Below, piece by piece: positions 33,801-42,896 of a stretch of DNA of 64,000 nucleotides; position 1 is the stretch's first letter, and each line of letters begins with the position of its first letter. Where the stretch lies: positions 1 through 64,000 of the forward strand of contig NZ_PVNL01000019.1 of NCBI RefSeq assembly GCF_002994635.1. The letters are read 5' to 3'. This DNA is from Enhygromyxa salina. Lineage in GTDB: Bacteria; Myxococcota_A; Polyangia; Nannocystales; Nannocystaceae. Made by a program: the position numbers and the translations under genes. Under the pieces are notes generated by a model. It did no database searches and was not told where the DNA came from. It was given only the letters and a program-made list of their open reading frames with translations.

Positions 33801-34900
33801 AGGACCTGCAGGCGCTGCTTCTCGGCCGCGTAGGCGCGCGCGATCGCGTCGAGCAGCGCGACGATCCGGCGCGCGAGCTCCTGCTCCTCGAGGCTCGCCA
33901 CGCAGTCCTGGACCTGCTCCCAGGCGGCAGCGAACGGCTCCCAGACCCGCTTGGCCCGCTTGGGGAGCGTGCCCTTGCCGCGCCGCTGGCTGGCGACGCG
34001 GACCATCGCGGGATACCAGCGCTCGACCTGCCGGGGCGCGCAGTCGCCGATCCTGCGCCGCTCGATCGCCAGCGCGCGCAGGGTCGGGCGCAGGCGATCT
34101 TCGCGGGACTCCTCGAGCAGCGCGATGCTGTCGGCCAGGGCCTGGCAGGCGTCGGCGAACGCGGCCCAGGCCAGCTTGCGATCGAAGCCCGGCTGCGGCT
34201 GGCCGGTCGCGTCGGTCAGCAGCGACTGTGGATCCCGGCCCTCTTCACCGAGCTTTCCATGGAGGCGACGCAGGGCAGCGCGCAAGATGTCGGGCCCGCC
34301 CAGCGCCCGGGCGGCGGCGCGGGTGTGCGAGTCGCTGTCGCCGCCGTCGTCGGAGTCCTCGAGCTCGCGCAGCAGCACCTCGTCGAGGGTGCGGGCGAAC
34401 AGCTCGGTGGCGGCGTTCTCATCGAGCACGCCAAAGCTGGGATCGACGCCGGCCTCGACCGCGAAGCTGCGCAGCAGCTGGCCACACAGCGAGTGGAAGG
34501 TGCCGATCGGCGCGGCCGGGAGCTGGTCGAGGATCGCCCGCCAGCGGCCGGGGCCGAGCTGGCGATCACCGAGCATCTCGGTCAGCTCGGGCTCGTCGGC
34601 GAGCGCGGCTTCGGGGTCGTCGGCCAGGGCGGCCGCGCGCGCGACGATCCGCTGACGCAGCTCGCGGGCGGCCTTCTCGGTGAAGGTGACCGCCCAGACC
34701 TGCGCCGGTTCGAGCGGCTCGCGCTGCGAACGGCCAGCGCCGACGTAGAGCCCGAGCGCGACGGTGACCAGCGCGTGGGTCTTGCCCGCGCCCGCGCCCG
34801 CGGCCAGGACCAAGTTGGCGTCGAGCTCGAGCGAACCCTGCTCGGGCTCGGGCTCGGGCTCGGGCTCGAGCTCGTATTCATGTGGCTCGAGCTCGTTCAC
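30869..34900 (-). CDS. addA: AddA-like helicase-nuclease
   Basis: 1343 aa. An acidic N-terminal extension precedes a UvrD-type helicase: Walker A AAGAGAGKT (Lys40), FTEKAARELR, LLVDEFQDTN (about 400), VGDRKQSIYEFRGAD, VHAAKGLEFPVVIVP and LLYVACTRARDLLVL. A C-terminal PD-(D/E)XK nuclease follows, with GRLVHYLL, GRIDLVWID and LVDWQYG (about 1219), where Gln replaces the usual Lys of DYK. Cys at about 1024 (FDKCPRR) and CGECIHIARC near 1317 form an AddB-style iron-sulfur staple. With AddB it would resect double-strand DNA ends for RecA. Its ATG overlaps the AddB stop by 4 bp. Confidence 0.87.
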   Translation of the reverse strand: MNELEPHEYELEPEPEPEPEQGSLELDANLVLAAGAGAGKTHALVTVALGLYVGAGRSQREPLEPAQVWAVTFTEKAARELRQRIVARAAALADDPEAALADEPELTEMLGDRQLGPGRWRAILDQLPAAPIGTFHSLCGQLLRSFAVEAGVDPSFGVLDENAATELFARTLDEVLLRELEDSDDGGDSDSHTRAAARALGGPDILRAALRRLHGKLGEEGRDPQSLLTDATGQPQPGFDRKLAWAAFADACQALADSIALLEESREDRLRPTLRALAIERRRIGDCAPRQVERWYPAMVRVASQRRGKGTLPKRAKRVWEPFAAAWEQVQDCVASLEEQELARRIVALLDAIARAYAAEKQRLQVLDFVDLVRGAHDLLRDDRVVRRQVKQRLGALLVDEFQDTNGLQLDLVHLLAEARDLERAVPRGARASALLPLGARCFAAVGDRKQSIYEFRGADVSLFQSLAARARSGGAGLRLHALRRSWRSRPRLVEFCNQLFARLLISDDPEGFAVDWIEDVDRLTPVREDHEDQVGIPAVQLLCSDPTEDARTRRTQEARRMAEHLRLLLDARPPLGRTDADGRPKPLRGADVAILMRTHSHVARYRKALSELGIASVVVGGRGFYAAREVRELAVLMLAIADPRDSLASAGVWRSPVWGICDASIVELATAEQLRLADHVAGCAVELSAPEDAATVTQVARLVDRLHHELDRLGPARVLRFAVDRLGLRQVLAWDDAGEQRIANVDKLIALLGSREFAGLGAVATARRLIERGEDLLDREAPAEVAAAADPDAVRIMTVHAAKGLEFPVVIVPELGAEPRGQEGPVVFERELGLAVVSPDFVGRRRPSPHAQAINERLAARRDAESRRLLYVACTRARDLLVLIGDAPEGRGSEGNWRKLIDAALPELDELVEVVDAGPVIQTDEHAPASAIQWLLDRVEAVRRAATSAPVPAPAASDASSDTVLDREWKPVATTAPQPTPDRDPRDPDESPEQLRRAYQRSEALHLRDCELEVSLSGLAEFDKCPRRYLLTHVVGLETPEHEQREAMRGLQLLPFVPRDRGDEHDPGDRRPPSLAEARARGRLVHYLLGRVDLDRLGRNPAQALDGFAAQDHIPDSLWAELRDDLLRFAARPWVHELIEIQRSDPRRVLRSLPFALQVLGEHAPAQEPPDQTTRPQLDLFAPITTAAAAPPEGCVIVRGRIDLVWIDDDGRLNLVDWQYGRAPTDPSSILDPDQVAGFRRLTQAWALRRLWGDAIGLRAGAVFLREHEADPGLRELDAATLARFDQRLRGTAARLLRVELGDDTTAQPWPKLEQPAACGECIHIARCWRPEREAPEPPPEE

Positions 34901-37900
34901 GCGTCGGCCTCGTCGAGCTCGTCACCCCGCTCGACCCGACACACGGGACCGAACGAGCAATAGCGACACGCGCGGCCGGGATCGTGGGGGCGCACGTCGA
35001 ACCGACCCTCGGCGACGCCGCCGAGCAGCGCCCAGACGTTGTCGGCGAGGTTGCGCTGGCCGATCTCGGGTAGATCGAGGGCCCCGGCGGCGATGTCTGG
35101 CGGGCCGACTTGCTGCGGCTGGTCTTGCTCGCTGGCGGCGCGCGCTCGCAGATCGCGTCGCTCGTTGGGATCGAGGGCCAGCAGCCCGTCGAGCTCGACG
35201 CTCGACAGGCACAGATCCAGCAAGCTGGCCTGCGAGCGCTCGCCGTCGCGCAGCGAGACGTAGGCCGCGTCCGCGTCGCCCAGATCCGGCCGCCGGGTCG
35301 CGAGCCAGGCGGCGTACAGCGGCAGCTGCAGCTGCGTGCGGGCGATCTGGTCAAACCGCAGGCGGTCGCTGACCCGGCCGGACTTGTAGTCGATGATCAA
35401 CCCCTCGAGCTCGCGCCCGTCGCCGCGATAGTCGATCCGATCGACGCGGCCGACCAGCTCGAACCGGCGCGCGCCGTCGCGGTCCAAGATCGCCAGCGGG
35501 GTGCCGTCGATCGCCCCGCTGCCGTCCTCCGCGGGCACCCCAAACCCGATCTCGAACTCGCCCGGCTCCCACGCCTCGATCGCAAACCGGCGCTCACCCT
35601 CGAGCGTGCGGCTGAGATCGCGGACGACCAGATCGCGGTGCAGGTACCACAGCGGCAGCGGACCGGTGCGCTCGTGCTGCTGCCAGCGATCGAGCACCGC
35701 CTCGCAGACCTCGCGGGCCAGGCGGTTCTCGTGGCCGGTGCGATCGCCCCCCTCGAGCGGCGTCAGGCCCTGGTCGCGCAGCGCCTGCATGACCTCGGCG
35801 AGGACCAGGTGGCGAACGCTGCCTTGCTCGGCGGCGTCGAGCTCGTCGCGGATCGACGCGGGTGCGCGGACTCGCAAGATCCGCTGGGCGAAGAACCGAA
35901 ACGGGCAGGCGGCGTAGTCCTCGAGCGAGGTCGCCGAGCCCTGCCAGACCAAGCCCGGCGCCGCCTCGCGCTGGCCGGACCAGCTGAAGTCGAGCCGGGC
36001 GAGCGCGAGGGCGCGGCTGTGGTCGGGCAGCCGCACGCTGGCGCGGGCGAGGTCGTGGGCGTGGCCAGCGGCCCAGCTGAGCGCGCGCTCGAGCTCGCCG
36101 CGACCGGGGAGCTCGGCCAGCCCCGCGAGCGGTCGACCTTCGCGGGCCAGCATGCTCATGCGGGTCAACAGCTGGCCGCGGGTGCTGGACTGCGCGCAGC
36201 TGGGGACCACGCCGGCCGCGAGGGATCGCGGCGGGTGATCGTGACCGAGCGCGGCGGCCAGGGCCGCGAAGTAGCGCGAGCGCATGACCTCGCGGCCGTC
36301 GGCGTCATGGCGGTGGGCGGCGAGGACCAGCCGCTCGCGCACGCCCGCGCACGCGAGCGCGAAGGTGCCAGCGTCGGCCGCCGTGGGTGCGCCGAGCACT
36401 GGGCGACCGGCGGCCCGATCGAGCGCCTGGCGATCTTCGTCGTCCAGGAACGGCAGCACGCGGCCGGGCCCGGGCAGCTCGCCCTCGACGGCATGGATCA
36501 CGAACACGTAGTCGCTCGGCGAGCGGGCCAGATCGACGAGGTCGCGCACGGCGATGCCCGCTCCGCTGACCCCGGCTGGTCGCTCGCGCACGCCCGCGAG
36601 CGCGGCCTCGAGGTGGGCGCGGAAGTCCGTGAGCGAGACCGCTGCGTCGGCGACCCCGACCGCCGAGGCGGCATCGTCGAGTCCGTGCCCCGCAGCCTCG
36701 AGGGCCTCGAGCGCGGCGCGATCGCGGGCCAGCGCCGCGACGGCGTCCCGCTCGAGTCGACGCTCGCGCGAGCCGTCGCCGAGCTCGGGCAGCGCCAGGC
36801 AGCGACGCGGGATCCCGAGCGCGCGCAGGGCCGCGAACACGGCGTCGAGGTGCTCGCGCAGCGTGGCCATCCGGCGCAGGCGAAGCTTGGCGAACAGGTG
36901 CTCCCAGCGATCGGCGAGCTGGTGGTAACGGGCCGCTTGCTCGCTGCGCCGCTGCTGCGCGCGGCCGGGCTCGGTCGGCGTCGGCGCGCCAAACGGCGCG
37001 GGCGGCTGGCGGGCCAGCTTGTCTGCGTGGACCCGCAGCCGACCGAGGTGCCCGATCCCTCGATTGTCCCGCGACCCCGCCTCACGCAGGGCCGAAAGCA
37101 GCAATGTCGTGTCGCGGCGCGCGACGTAGGCGGACTCCAGCACGCCCGCGAGCGCCTCGCGGGGCAGGTCGCGCTCGGCGGCGTCAATCAGCGCGATCGT
37201 CAGCCGCAGCGGCGCCGCCTGCAAGACCGGCTGACCCCGGGTCTCTTCACAGGGGAGCTCGGCCGCGTCGAGGGCCGCGAGCACCCGGTGCCGGGCCAGG
37301 CCCAGCCTCGGCACCGCGATCGTGACCCGATGCGGAGCGACCCCCTCGTGGAGCAGCTCGCGAATCGCCGCACACACCCCGCGCAGGGCCGCGCGCTCAT
37401 CCTCGGCGTCGATCAGCTCGAGCTCGTTGCGGACGGTCGCGCTGACCAGCGCGCGCCCGCGGCTCGGCGGGACGAACGGGATCAACCCAGCCGCGGCGAG
37501 CTTGGCGTCGTCGTGCAGCAGCGGCATCGGGCGCAGGTCGACGCTCGGCGCCTCCTCAACCAGGTTGCGGCGCAGCAGCTCGAGCGCGCCCACGAGCTCG
37601 GGCGCGACGACGTCATCGCCGGCCGGTAGCACCGGGACCTCGATCGTGATCGCGAGCCCGGCCCGGGCCAGCGCCTCCCACATGCGCGCGCGGACGACCG
37701 GCAGCTCCGCGTTGCGCTCGACCTCGATCACCCGGGCACCATCGACCAGGCTGGCCAGGCGGGCGCGCCCGAGCTCGGCGATCGCCCGCGGCAGCAGCAA
37801 CCGGGCACCCACGCCATCACGCGCGCCCCGGGAATGGAGCCGGGCTTCATAGGCGCTGGCGATCCGACTCAGGGCGGTGAACCGGCGGCCGCTCAGGCTG

Positions 37901-38271
37901 TCGGGCCGGCGGGACAGCTGCGCGGCGAGGCGCTCGAAGCCGACCCGATCGATGCCCGCCCGGCGCAGCGTGTCCCACAGCTCGAGGAACGACTCGGCGA
38001 AGCCCGGCTGGGTTGCGAGCTCGGCCAGCGTGGTGCCGCGGGCTGCGTCGGGGGCGACCGCGCTGACGACCAGGCGGGCCTCGGTCGTGCCGATCGGATC
38101 GAGCCGCGCCGCGCGGATCAGCCGGTCTTCGAGTGATCGCAGATCGATCACCCCCAGCGCCAGCGCGACGCCCTGGGCCCGGACGCGCTCGCGCAGCAGC
38201 TCGGCCACGCGGTCGCGCGTGGGCAGCACTCGCAGCGTGCGCTCGGGGATGGCGCGCGGCGGTCCGGGCAT
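34897..38271 (-). CDS. addB: AddB-like nuclease subunit
   Basis: 1124 aa. The long N-terminal part resembles an inactivated helicase without a Walker A motif, as expected for AddB. The C-terminal nuclease has GRVDRIDYRGDGRELEGLII and DYKSGRV (about 959), with all PD-(D/E)XK residues present; the helix QxxQLPLYAAWL follows. Four Cys (CPFRFF near 788 and CRYCSFGPVC near 1101-1110) would hold an iron-sulfur cluster. It partners the AddA gene, which starts within its last 4 bp. TAGAGT lies 9 nt before the ATG. It follows the secreted protein gene at 38284 by 12 bp, so read-through is likely. Confidence 0.85.
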   Translation of the reverse strand: MPGPPRAIPERTLRVLPTRDRVAELLRERVRAQGVALALGVIDLRSLEDRLIRAARLDPIGTTEARLVVSAVAPDAARGTTLAELATQPGFAESFLELWDTLRRAGIDRVGFERLAAQLSRRPDSLSGRRFTALSRIASAYEARLHSRGARDGVGARLLLPRAIAELGRARLASLVDGARVIEVERNAELPVVRARMWEALARAGLAITIEVPVLPAGDDVVAPELVGALELLRRNLVEEAPSVDLRPMPLLHDDAKLAAAGLIPFVPPSRGRALVSATVRNELELIDAEDERAALRGVCAAIRELLHEGVAPHRVTIAVPRLGLARHRVLAALDAAELPCEETRGQPVLQAAPLRLTIALIDAAERDLPREALAGVLESAYVARRDTTLLLSALREAGSRDNRGIGHLGRLRVHADKLARQPPAPFGAPTPTEPGRAQQRRSEQAARYHQLADRWEHLFAKLRLRRMATLREHLDAVFAALRALGIPRRCLALPELGDGSRERRLERDAVAALARDRAALEALEAAGHGLDDAASAVGVADAAVSLTDFRAHLEAALAGVRERPAGVSGAGIAVRDLVDLARSPSDYVFVIHAVEGELPGPGRVLPFLDDEDRQALDRAAGRPVLGAPTAADAGTFALACAGVRERLVLAAHRHDADGREVMRSRYFAALAAALGHDHPPRSLAAGVVPSCAQSSTRGQLLTRMSMLAREGRPLAGLAELPGRGELERALSWAAGHAHDLARASVRLPDHSRALALARLDFSWSGQREAAPGLVWQGSATSLEDYAACPFRFFAQRILRVRAPASIRDELDAAEQGSVRHLVLAEVMQALRDQGLTPLEGGDRTGHENRLAREVCEAVLDRWQQHERTGPLPLWYLHRDLVVRDLSRTLEGERRFAIEAWEPGEFEIGFGVPAEDGSGAIDGTPLAILDRDGARRFELVGRVDRIDYRGDGRELEGLIIDYKSGRVSDRLRFDQIARTQLQLPLYAAWLATRRPDLGDADAAYVSLRDGERSQASLLDLCLSSVELDGLLALDPNERRDLRARAASEQDQPQQVGPPDIAAGALDLPEIGQRNLADNVWALLGGVAEGRFDVRPHDPGRACRYCSFGPVCRVERGDELDEADA

Positions 38272-38280
38272 GGCGGGGGC

Positions 38281-38286
38281 ACTCTA
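38281..38286 (-). promoter_or_regulatory. -10-like TAGAGT
   Basis: TAGAGT on the minus strand ends 9 nt before the AddB ATG and overlaps the end of the upstream gene; slightly outside the common 6-8 nt spacing. Confidence 0.35.
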
Positions 38287-40194
38287 CTTCCGCTTCAACC
38301 CCTTGTACTCGAAGCTGACCTCCAGGGTCTCGCCCAGCGCGATCAGCTTCTCGAAGTTCACGGCCTTGCCCTGCAGCGGCAGGCTGACCGGCACGGGTAC
38401 GGCGCCCTCGCCCATCCCGCCGCCTGCAGCTTGAACGTTGGCCTGCTGCTGGACCTCGGGCGTGACCGTCTCGATGTAGGCGACGTGCCCGGTCGGGATC
38501 GGGTTCGAGAGCCGGTCCACGTGGGCCAAGCTGCCGGCGTAGCTGCGCCGCTTCACCTTGGTCTGGTCGGGCGCGTAGATGATCCAGGCCACGTAGGTGC
38601 TCGGGACGTCGGCAGTGGGCAGGGTCGCCGCGAAGGTCCCCTTGCCGTTCTCGGGCACGGGCTCGCCGTTCTCCACGTACACGACCTCGACCTCGAAGGC
38701 CGCGAGCGCGCCGCCGGTCGCCTGACTGCGGACCAGCGGAATCAGGATCTTGCCGTCGGGCGCGCTGGCCGGCTGGACCGCGCGACCACCCACCGACGCG
38801 CTCCACAGCTCGGCCTGCGGGGGCAGGACCAGGCGCAAGAACTGCTTGCGATTGTTGCGTACCTGATAGATCACCGAGGTCAGCCGCCGGCCCTCGGGGG
38901 TCCACATCGTGCGGGCGCGGGTCTCGTCGAGCAGGGTGACGAGCACCTCCACATCGTCGTTTTGCTGGATCTTCAGCGGCACGCTGGCGTCGTCGGTCAG
39001 GTACTTGTAGCCGAGCAGCACTGGCTGCTCGGTGATCCCCAGGATCGCCGCGGGCAGCGAGCGGACGTCGACCGGCGTGGCCTGGACCACCGCGCCGCTC
39101 TGGATCTCGAGGTTGCCGCGCGACTCCACGCCGACCCAGCCCTTGGCCCGCTCGACCCCGAGCGGACGCACGATCGGGGCGAACAGATCCTCGCCGCTGG
39201 TCGCCACGACCCGCTCCATCGTCATGGTCAGCGTGTAGTTGCCCTCGGCCGCGTAGTTGAGCAGGACCTCGAGCTTGCCGTCGTCCTTGTGGTTCCAGTC
39301 GCGCAGCCCGGCGCCCTGGACGTCGACCAAGGTCATGCCCTTGGGCACGTCGAACTCGAGCTTCTCTTTACCCGCGAACAGGATCGTGTGCTCGATCGTG
39401 GTCGTCGCGCGCATCAGACCATCGCTGATCCCAACCAGGGTATAGATCTCGGCGTAGACCTGCGATTGTTGCTTGGCGGCGGCGTCGGCCTCGGGGATCT
39501 CGCGCTGCCAGGTGACCATCAAGGTGCCCGTGCTCGGCAGGGTCGCCTCGACCTGGCGAAAGCTGCCCACGACCTGGTCAGACTGCAGGTGGGCGTTGGC
39601 GACCGAGAAGTCCAGGTCTTCGTTGGTGGGGACCTTCAACTTCAGCGTGGTCGCGCCCGAGCCAGCCAGCTCGAACCCGACGTTGCTCTGCCCGTTCGCC
39701 GTCGAGACCGACGCGCCAAACTCGAGGTCGAGGTTGAAGGCGCCTTTTTGCTCGGTGATCAGGGTATAGAACCCGTCCTCGATCACCATCGCCGCCTCCT
39801 TGCCGTTGACCTTGGCGGCGTGCAGGGCGACCGTGGCGGGCAGCACGGGGACGCGGGCCCAGCCCTTCTTGCTCAGCACCTCGACCCGCAGCGTGGCGGT
39901 GAAGCGCGCGAATCGGGGCTCGCCGTCTTGAATGATCACTTCACCGTCATACGCCGCCGACGACAGCGCGTGGGTGCGCGGGGGCGCCTCGGGCTGATCG
40001 GCCTTGGCCTTGGCCTTTTCGTACATGTCCAGGAATTGATCGAGGCCAATGACCACCCGCTCGGGCGGGTCCTGGAAATTGGCCCGGGCGTCGGTGGGCG
40101 TGGCCGTGAGCAGCGCGAGGATCGCGAGCGAGCAAAGTCCGGTTTGAACGATAGGGTAGGGGCGGCTCATTGTCTGACTTTCTGACTGCGTCAC
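38284..40194 (-). CDS. Secreted beta-rich protein, paralogue of upstream gene
   Basis: 636 aa from a GTG that overlaps the preceding stop by 4 bp; an ATG at 40170 gives a cleaner signal peptide (LCSLAILALLTATPTDARA). The mature protein is made of repeated beta-sandwich-like segments. The block VIYQVRNNRKQFLRLVLPPQ followed by WSASVGGRAVQP has a counterpart in the gene upstream (ARYDVRNERASHLRVQLPAD and LGVRVNGETATP), showing common ancestry. A Gly-rich insert (NVQAAGGGMGEGA) lies near 585. I do not recognise a named family; a periplasmic or surface complex with its paralogue is inferred. Confidence 0.75.
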   Translation of the reverse strand: MTQSESQTMSRPYPIVQTGLCSLAILALLTATPTDARANFQDPPERVVIGLDQFLDMYEKAKAKADQPEAPPRTHALSSAAYDGEVIIQDGEPRFARFTATLRVEVLSKKGWARVPVLPATVALHAAKVNGKEAAMVIEDGFYTLITEQKGAFNLDLEFGASVSTANGQSNVGFELAGSGATTLKLKVPTNEDLDFSVANAHLQSDQVVGSFRQVEATLPSTGTLMVTWQREIPEADAAAKQQSQVYAEIYTLVGISDGLMRATTTIEHTILFAGKEKLEFDVPKGMTLVDVQGAGLRDWNHKDDGKLEVLLNYAAEGNYTLTMTMERVVATSGEDLFAPIVRPLGVERAKGWVGVESRGNLEIQSGAVVQATPVDVRSLPAAILGITEQPVLLGYKYLTDDASVPLKIQQNDDVEVLVTLLDETRARTMWTPEGRRLTSVIYQVRNNRKQFLRLVLPPQAELWSASVGGRAVQPASAPDGKILIPLVRSQATGGALAAFEVEVVYVENGEPVPENGKGTFAATLPTADVPSTYVAWIIYAPDQTKVKRRSYAGSLAHVDRLSNPIPTGHVAYIETVTPEVQQQANVQAAGGGMGEGAVPVPVSLPLQGKAVNFEKLIALGETLEVSFEYKGLKRK

Positions 40195-42896
40195 TTGGAC
40201 TTGCGTTTGGATCGTTTGTGTCGGCGTGCCTCGAGGTGCACGGTCAGGGCGGTGCCCTCGGGCAACAGCATGTGCTGGTACAGCACGGCCTCGCCGACAG
40301 CGGGAACATGGACAGAGACGGCTGACGCGGTCGCAACGGGGCCGGCCAGCGCGGCGTTGGGATCGGGCGCGGGCGAGGCAGGCACCAACGCCGCGCGCTC
40401 GTCGCGACTCTCGACGGGCCTGGGGGCCTTGTGCTTGCCGCCACCGAGCTCCTGGAGGCTACTGCGACGGCTGCCGCGAGCCTTGGCGACCGGCGACGGG
40501 GCGTTCGCGTCGTTTTCGACAACGCTCATGTCGAAGTCGTCGGGCTCGAGCAGCGGCAACTCCTCCTCCTCCTCCGGCGTCGAGGCTGGCTCTGGCGGAG
40601 GTGGCGGTGGCGTCAGCTCACCGCCGTCCTCACTGTCGATCACGAGCAGGTTCCCGTCGACGTCGTCGTCCTCGAAGTCGTAGGTCCGGACGCTCGGGGC
40701 CGCCTTCGCGCTCTTGGTCGCCTCGGCCTCACGACTGACCTTGCGCTTCTTCTTGCTGGCGACGCGGGCGGAGCTCGAGCTCAACCGTTGATTGTAGACC
40801 GCCTGCTCCTTCGACTCGCTCTGCTCGAGCATGGCCAGCTGGTCGCCGAGCTGCTGGGCCTCGGCCAATTTTTGTTCGGCCTCGCCGTATTGTCCCTGGG
40901 CCTCGAGCTGCTCGGCCTCGCGCGTCTTCTCGAGCAGCGCGATCTTGTCGTCGGCCGCCCGCATCTTGGCTTGGTCCTTGATCCGGCGCGAGACGACGGC
41001 AGATTGAGCGCTGTTGCCAGGCTCGTCGTCTTTGTCCTCGCCGCGGCCCTGGACCAGATCGAGGTTGGCCTGCAGCCCTTCTATGTTCGCGCTCGAGGCC
41101 CCGAGCAGCCCGAGCTCGTCGAGCGAAGCCTGGGCGCGCTGGAAGTCATTCGCCATCCACCCGGACAGCGCCTCGCGGTACAGCTCGTCGGCGCGGCCGA
41201 GCTCGGCGGCTCCGGCCCCGACGCCGAGCCCGTAGGTGATCCCCTCGCCCTCGGAGAAGTCATTGACGCGATGAAAGTCGCCGACGGCCACCCGATTGTC
41301 ATACCGAGGCGGCAGGTACACGCGCACGCGTGAGACCGCGACGGGGGCATCGAGGGTGGGCAGCTGCAGCTCGCGCGACTCTTTCTTGGCCCAGCTGTCG
41401 GACTCGCTGATGAAGATGACCTCGACTGGGAATGACAGGATTCCCTTGACCGACTCGAGCGATCGGACGATCGGGATCCGCCACGCCTCGGTGCTCGCTG
41501 CGGTCGAGCCTGGCTCGCGCGAGGGGGTCGCGGTCTCCCCGTTCACGCGCACGCCGAGCAAGTGTGAGTCCGCGGGCAGCTGAACGCGCAGGTGCGAGGC
41601 CCTCTCGTTGCGCACGTCGTAGCGAGCCTGGACGAGGCTGCGACCCTCGTCGGTCGTGGCGATCTCGTAGGCGGCCACGTCGACGACCACCGGTGGACCC
41701 GACAGCGGCACGAAGCGGAGCAGCTCGAAGCTCGCGCCTCGATCCGCGCCGTCGCTGCGGAAGCTCGCCGTGGCCGTGCCTTGGATGTGGCCGCTCGCCC
41801 AGTCCGGGAGCTCGGCGCGCGCCACCGCTGACCAGCCCGAGAGCTTGGGTAGGACCTCGAGCTCACCGTCGCGGGCGATCTGCATGAAGGTCTCGGTCCG
41901 GTAGGTCTGCTGCGGCGTGATGCGTGGGGCGGCGAACTCGACCTCGGCCCCGCCCGGCACCGTCTGGGTCCAGCGCAGGTCGACGTCGACGCGCCCGCTC
42001 GCCGCGTCCTTGAGCTCGATGTCGACGCGCTCGCCGTTGCGGACCCACTTGTGCACGTTGGGCCCCGCGACCTCGAGATCGCGGCCGAGCCCGGCAGTGT
42101 TGATGCTCACAGCGTCGAGCTGGCCGCGGCGCACCAACCAACTCACGCGCGCCCGACCACGCACCTCGCCATCACCAAAGGTCAGACCCACCGCCGCCTG
42201 CGCGACCGCGAGCGGGCCTTGCAGCGTGTCGGTCGCCTGCTCGGCCTCGACAAAGCTCAGGCCCAGGTGAGCTTCGCTGGCCCAGAATCGATCGTTGATC
42301 AGACGCCGCGCCTGTCCATCAGCGACGAGCTCGGGGACCCGCCCGACCGGCGCGTCTGTCGTGCCCAGCCGCAGCTCACCGCGCACCGCGGGCATCAGCC
42401 ACACATTGAAATTACCGTTCACGCCGCCAGACAGCTGATCAGCAGGCACGAGCGCGACGAGCTTCAGCTCCCCGCGACTCCTGGCCGTCATCTCCAGCGC
42501 GACGTCCTGACCCGCGGGGGTGTGCGTGACGCCAAGCTCGCGGCCCCGCCACGTGACCGACTCCACCCGCAGGCCCGTGACGGGACCGATCAGCGGGCCC
42601 GTCCACCATCCGGCCTCGATCGTCTCGAGCTTCCAGGTGACGTGGACGCGGACGCCCGCTGCGGACCGCTCGATCAGCACCTGTCGATCAGCCGCCCACG
42701 GTCCGGGGGCGGTCACGATCGGTTGTTCGGTTTCCGCCAGCGCCCGCAGGGCCTCCCATCGCGCGAGCTCGAGCGAGACCTGCCGGAGCTCGAGATCCGT
42801 CTGCGCAGGGTCGTCGCTGATCCCGACCGGATCGCCCGGCGCCAGGACCACGCTGGCCGTCAGGATCAGAGCGGCAGTGCTGAAGAACTGGGCCAT
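40191..42896 (-). CDS. Large secreted beta-rich protein with helical and disordered tail
   Basis: 901 aa. A Sec signal peptide (FFSTAALILTASVVLA) precedes about 550 residues of beta-rich modules related to the next gene. A helical stretch follows (about 575-700; YREALSGWMANDFQRAQASL and EAEQLEAQGQYGEAEQKLAE), with TPR-like and coiled-coil character. The tail is acidic and Pro-rich (TPPPPPPEPA), then basic and disordered, with a final short beta unit and a Lys/Arg-rich end (RRHKRSKRK). Function is unknown. It heads a minus-strand run of four tightly packed genes ending with AddA. Confidence 0.75.
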   Translation of the reverse strand: MAQFFSTAALILTASVVLAPGDPVGISDDPAQTDLELRQVSLELARWEALRALAETEQPIVTAPGPWAADRQVLIERSAAGVRVHVTWKLETIEAGWWTGPLIGPVTGLRVESVTWRGRELGVTHTPAGQDVALEMTARSRGELKLVALVPADQLSGGVNGNFNVWLMPAVRGELRLGTTDAPVGRVPELVADGQARRLINDRFWASEAHLGLSFVEAEQATDTLQGPLAVAQAAVGLTFGDGEVRGRARVSWLVRRGQLDAVSINTAGLGRDLEVAGPNVHKWVRNGERVDIELKDAASGRVDVDLRWTQTVPGGAEVEFAAPRITPQQTYRTETFMQIARDGELEVLPKLSGWSAVARAELPDWASGHIQGTATASFRSDGADRGASFELLRFVPLSGPPVVVDVAAYEIATTDEGRSLVQARYDVRNERASHLRVQLPADSHLLGVRVNGETATPSREPGSTAASTEAWRIPIVRSLESVKGILSFPVEVIFISESDSWAKKESRELQLPTLDAPVAVSRVRVYLPPRYDNRVAVGDFHRVNDFSEGEGITYGLGVGAGAAELGRADELYREALSGWMANDFQRAQASLDELGLLGASSANIEGLQANLDLVQGRGEDKDDEPGNSAQSAVVSRRIKDQAKMRAADDKIALLEKTREAEQLEAQGQYGEAEQKLAEAQQLGDQLAMLEQSESKEQAVYNQRLSSSSARVASKKKRKVSREAEATKSAKAAPSVRTYDFEDDDVDGNLLVIDSEDGGELTPPPPPPEPASTPEEEEELPLLEPDDFDMSVVENDANAPSPVAKARGSRRSSLQELGGGKHKAPRPVESRDERAALVPASPAPDPNAALAGPVATASAVSVHVPAVGEAVLYQHMLLPEGTALTVHLEARRHKRSKRKSK

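Noticed and set aside
33095-37629. Long plus-strand frames (33095-34963 and 35110-37629)
   Set aside because: Antisense to AddA and AddB, both with complete motif sets.
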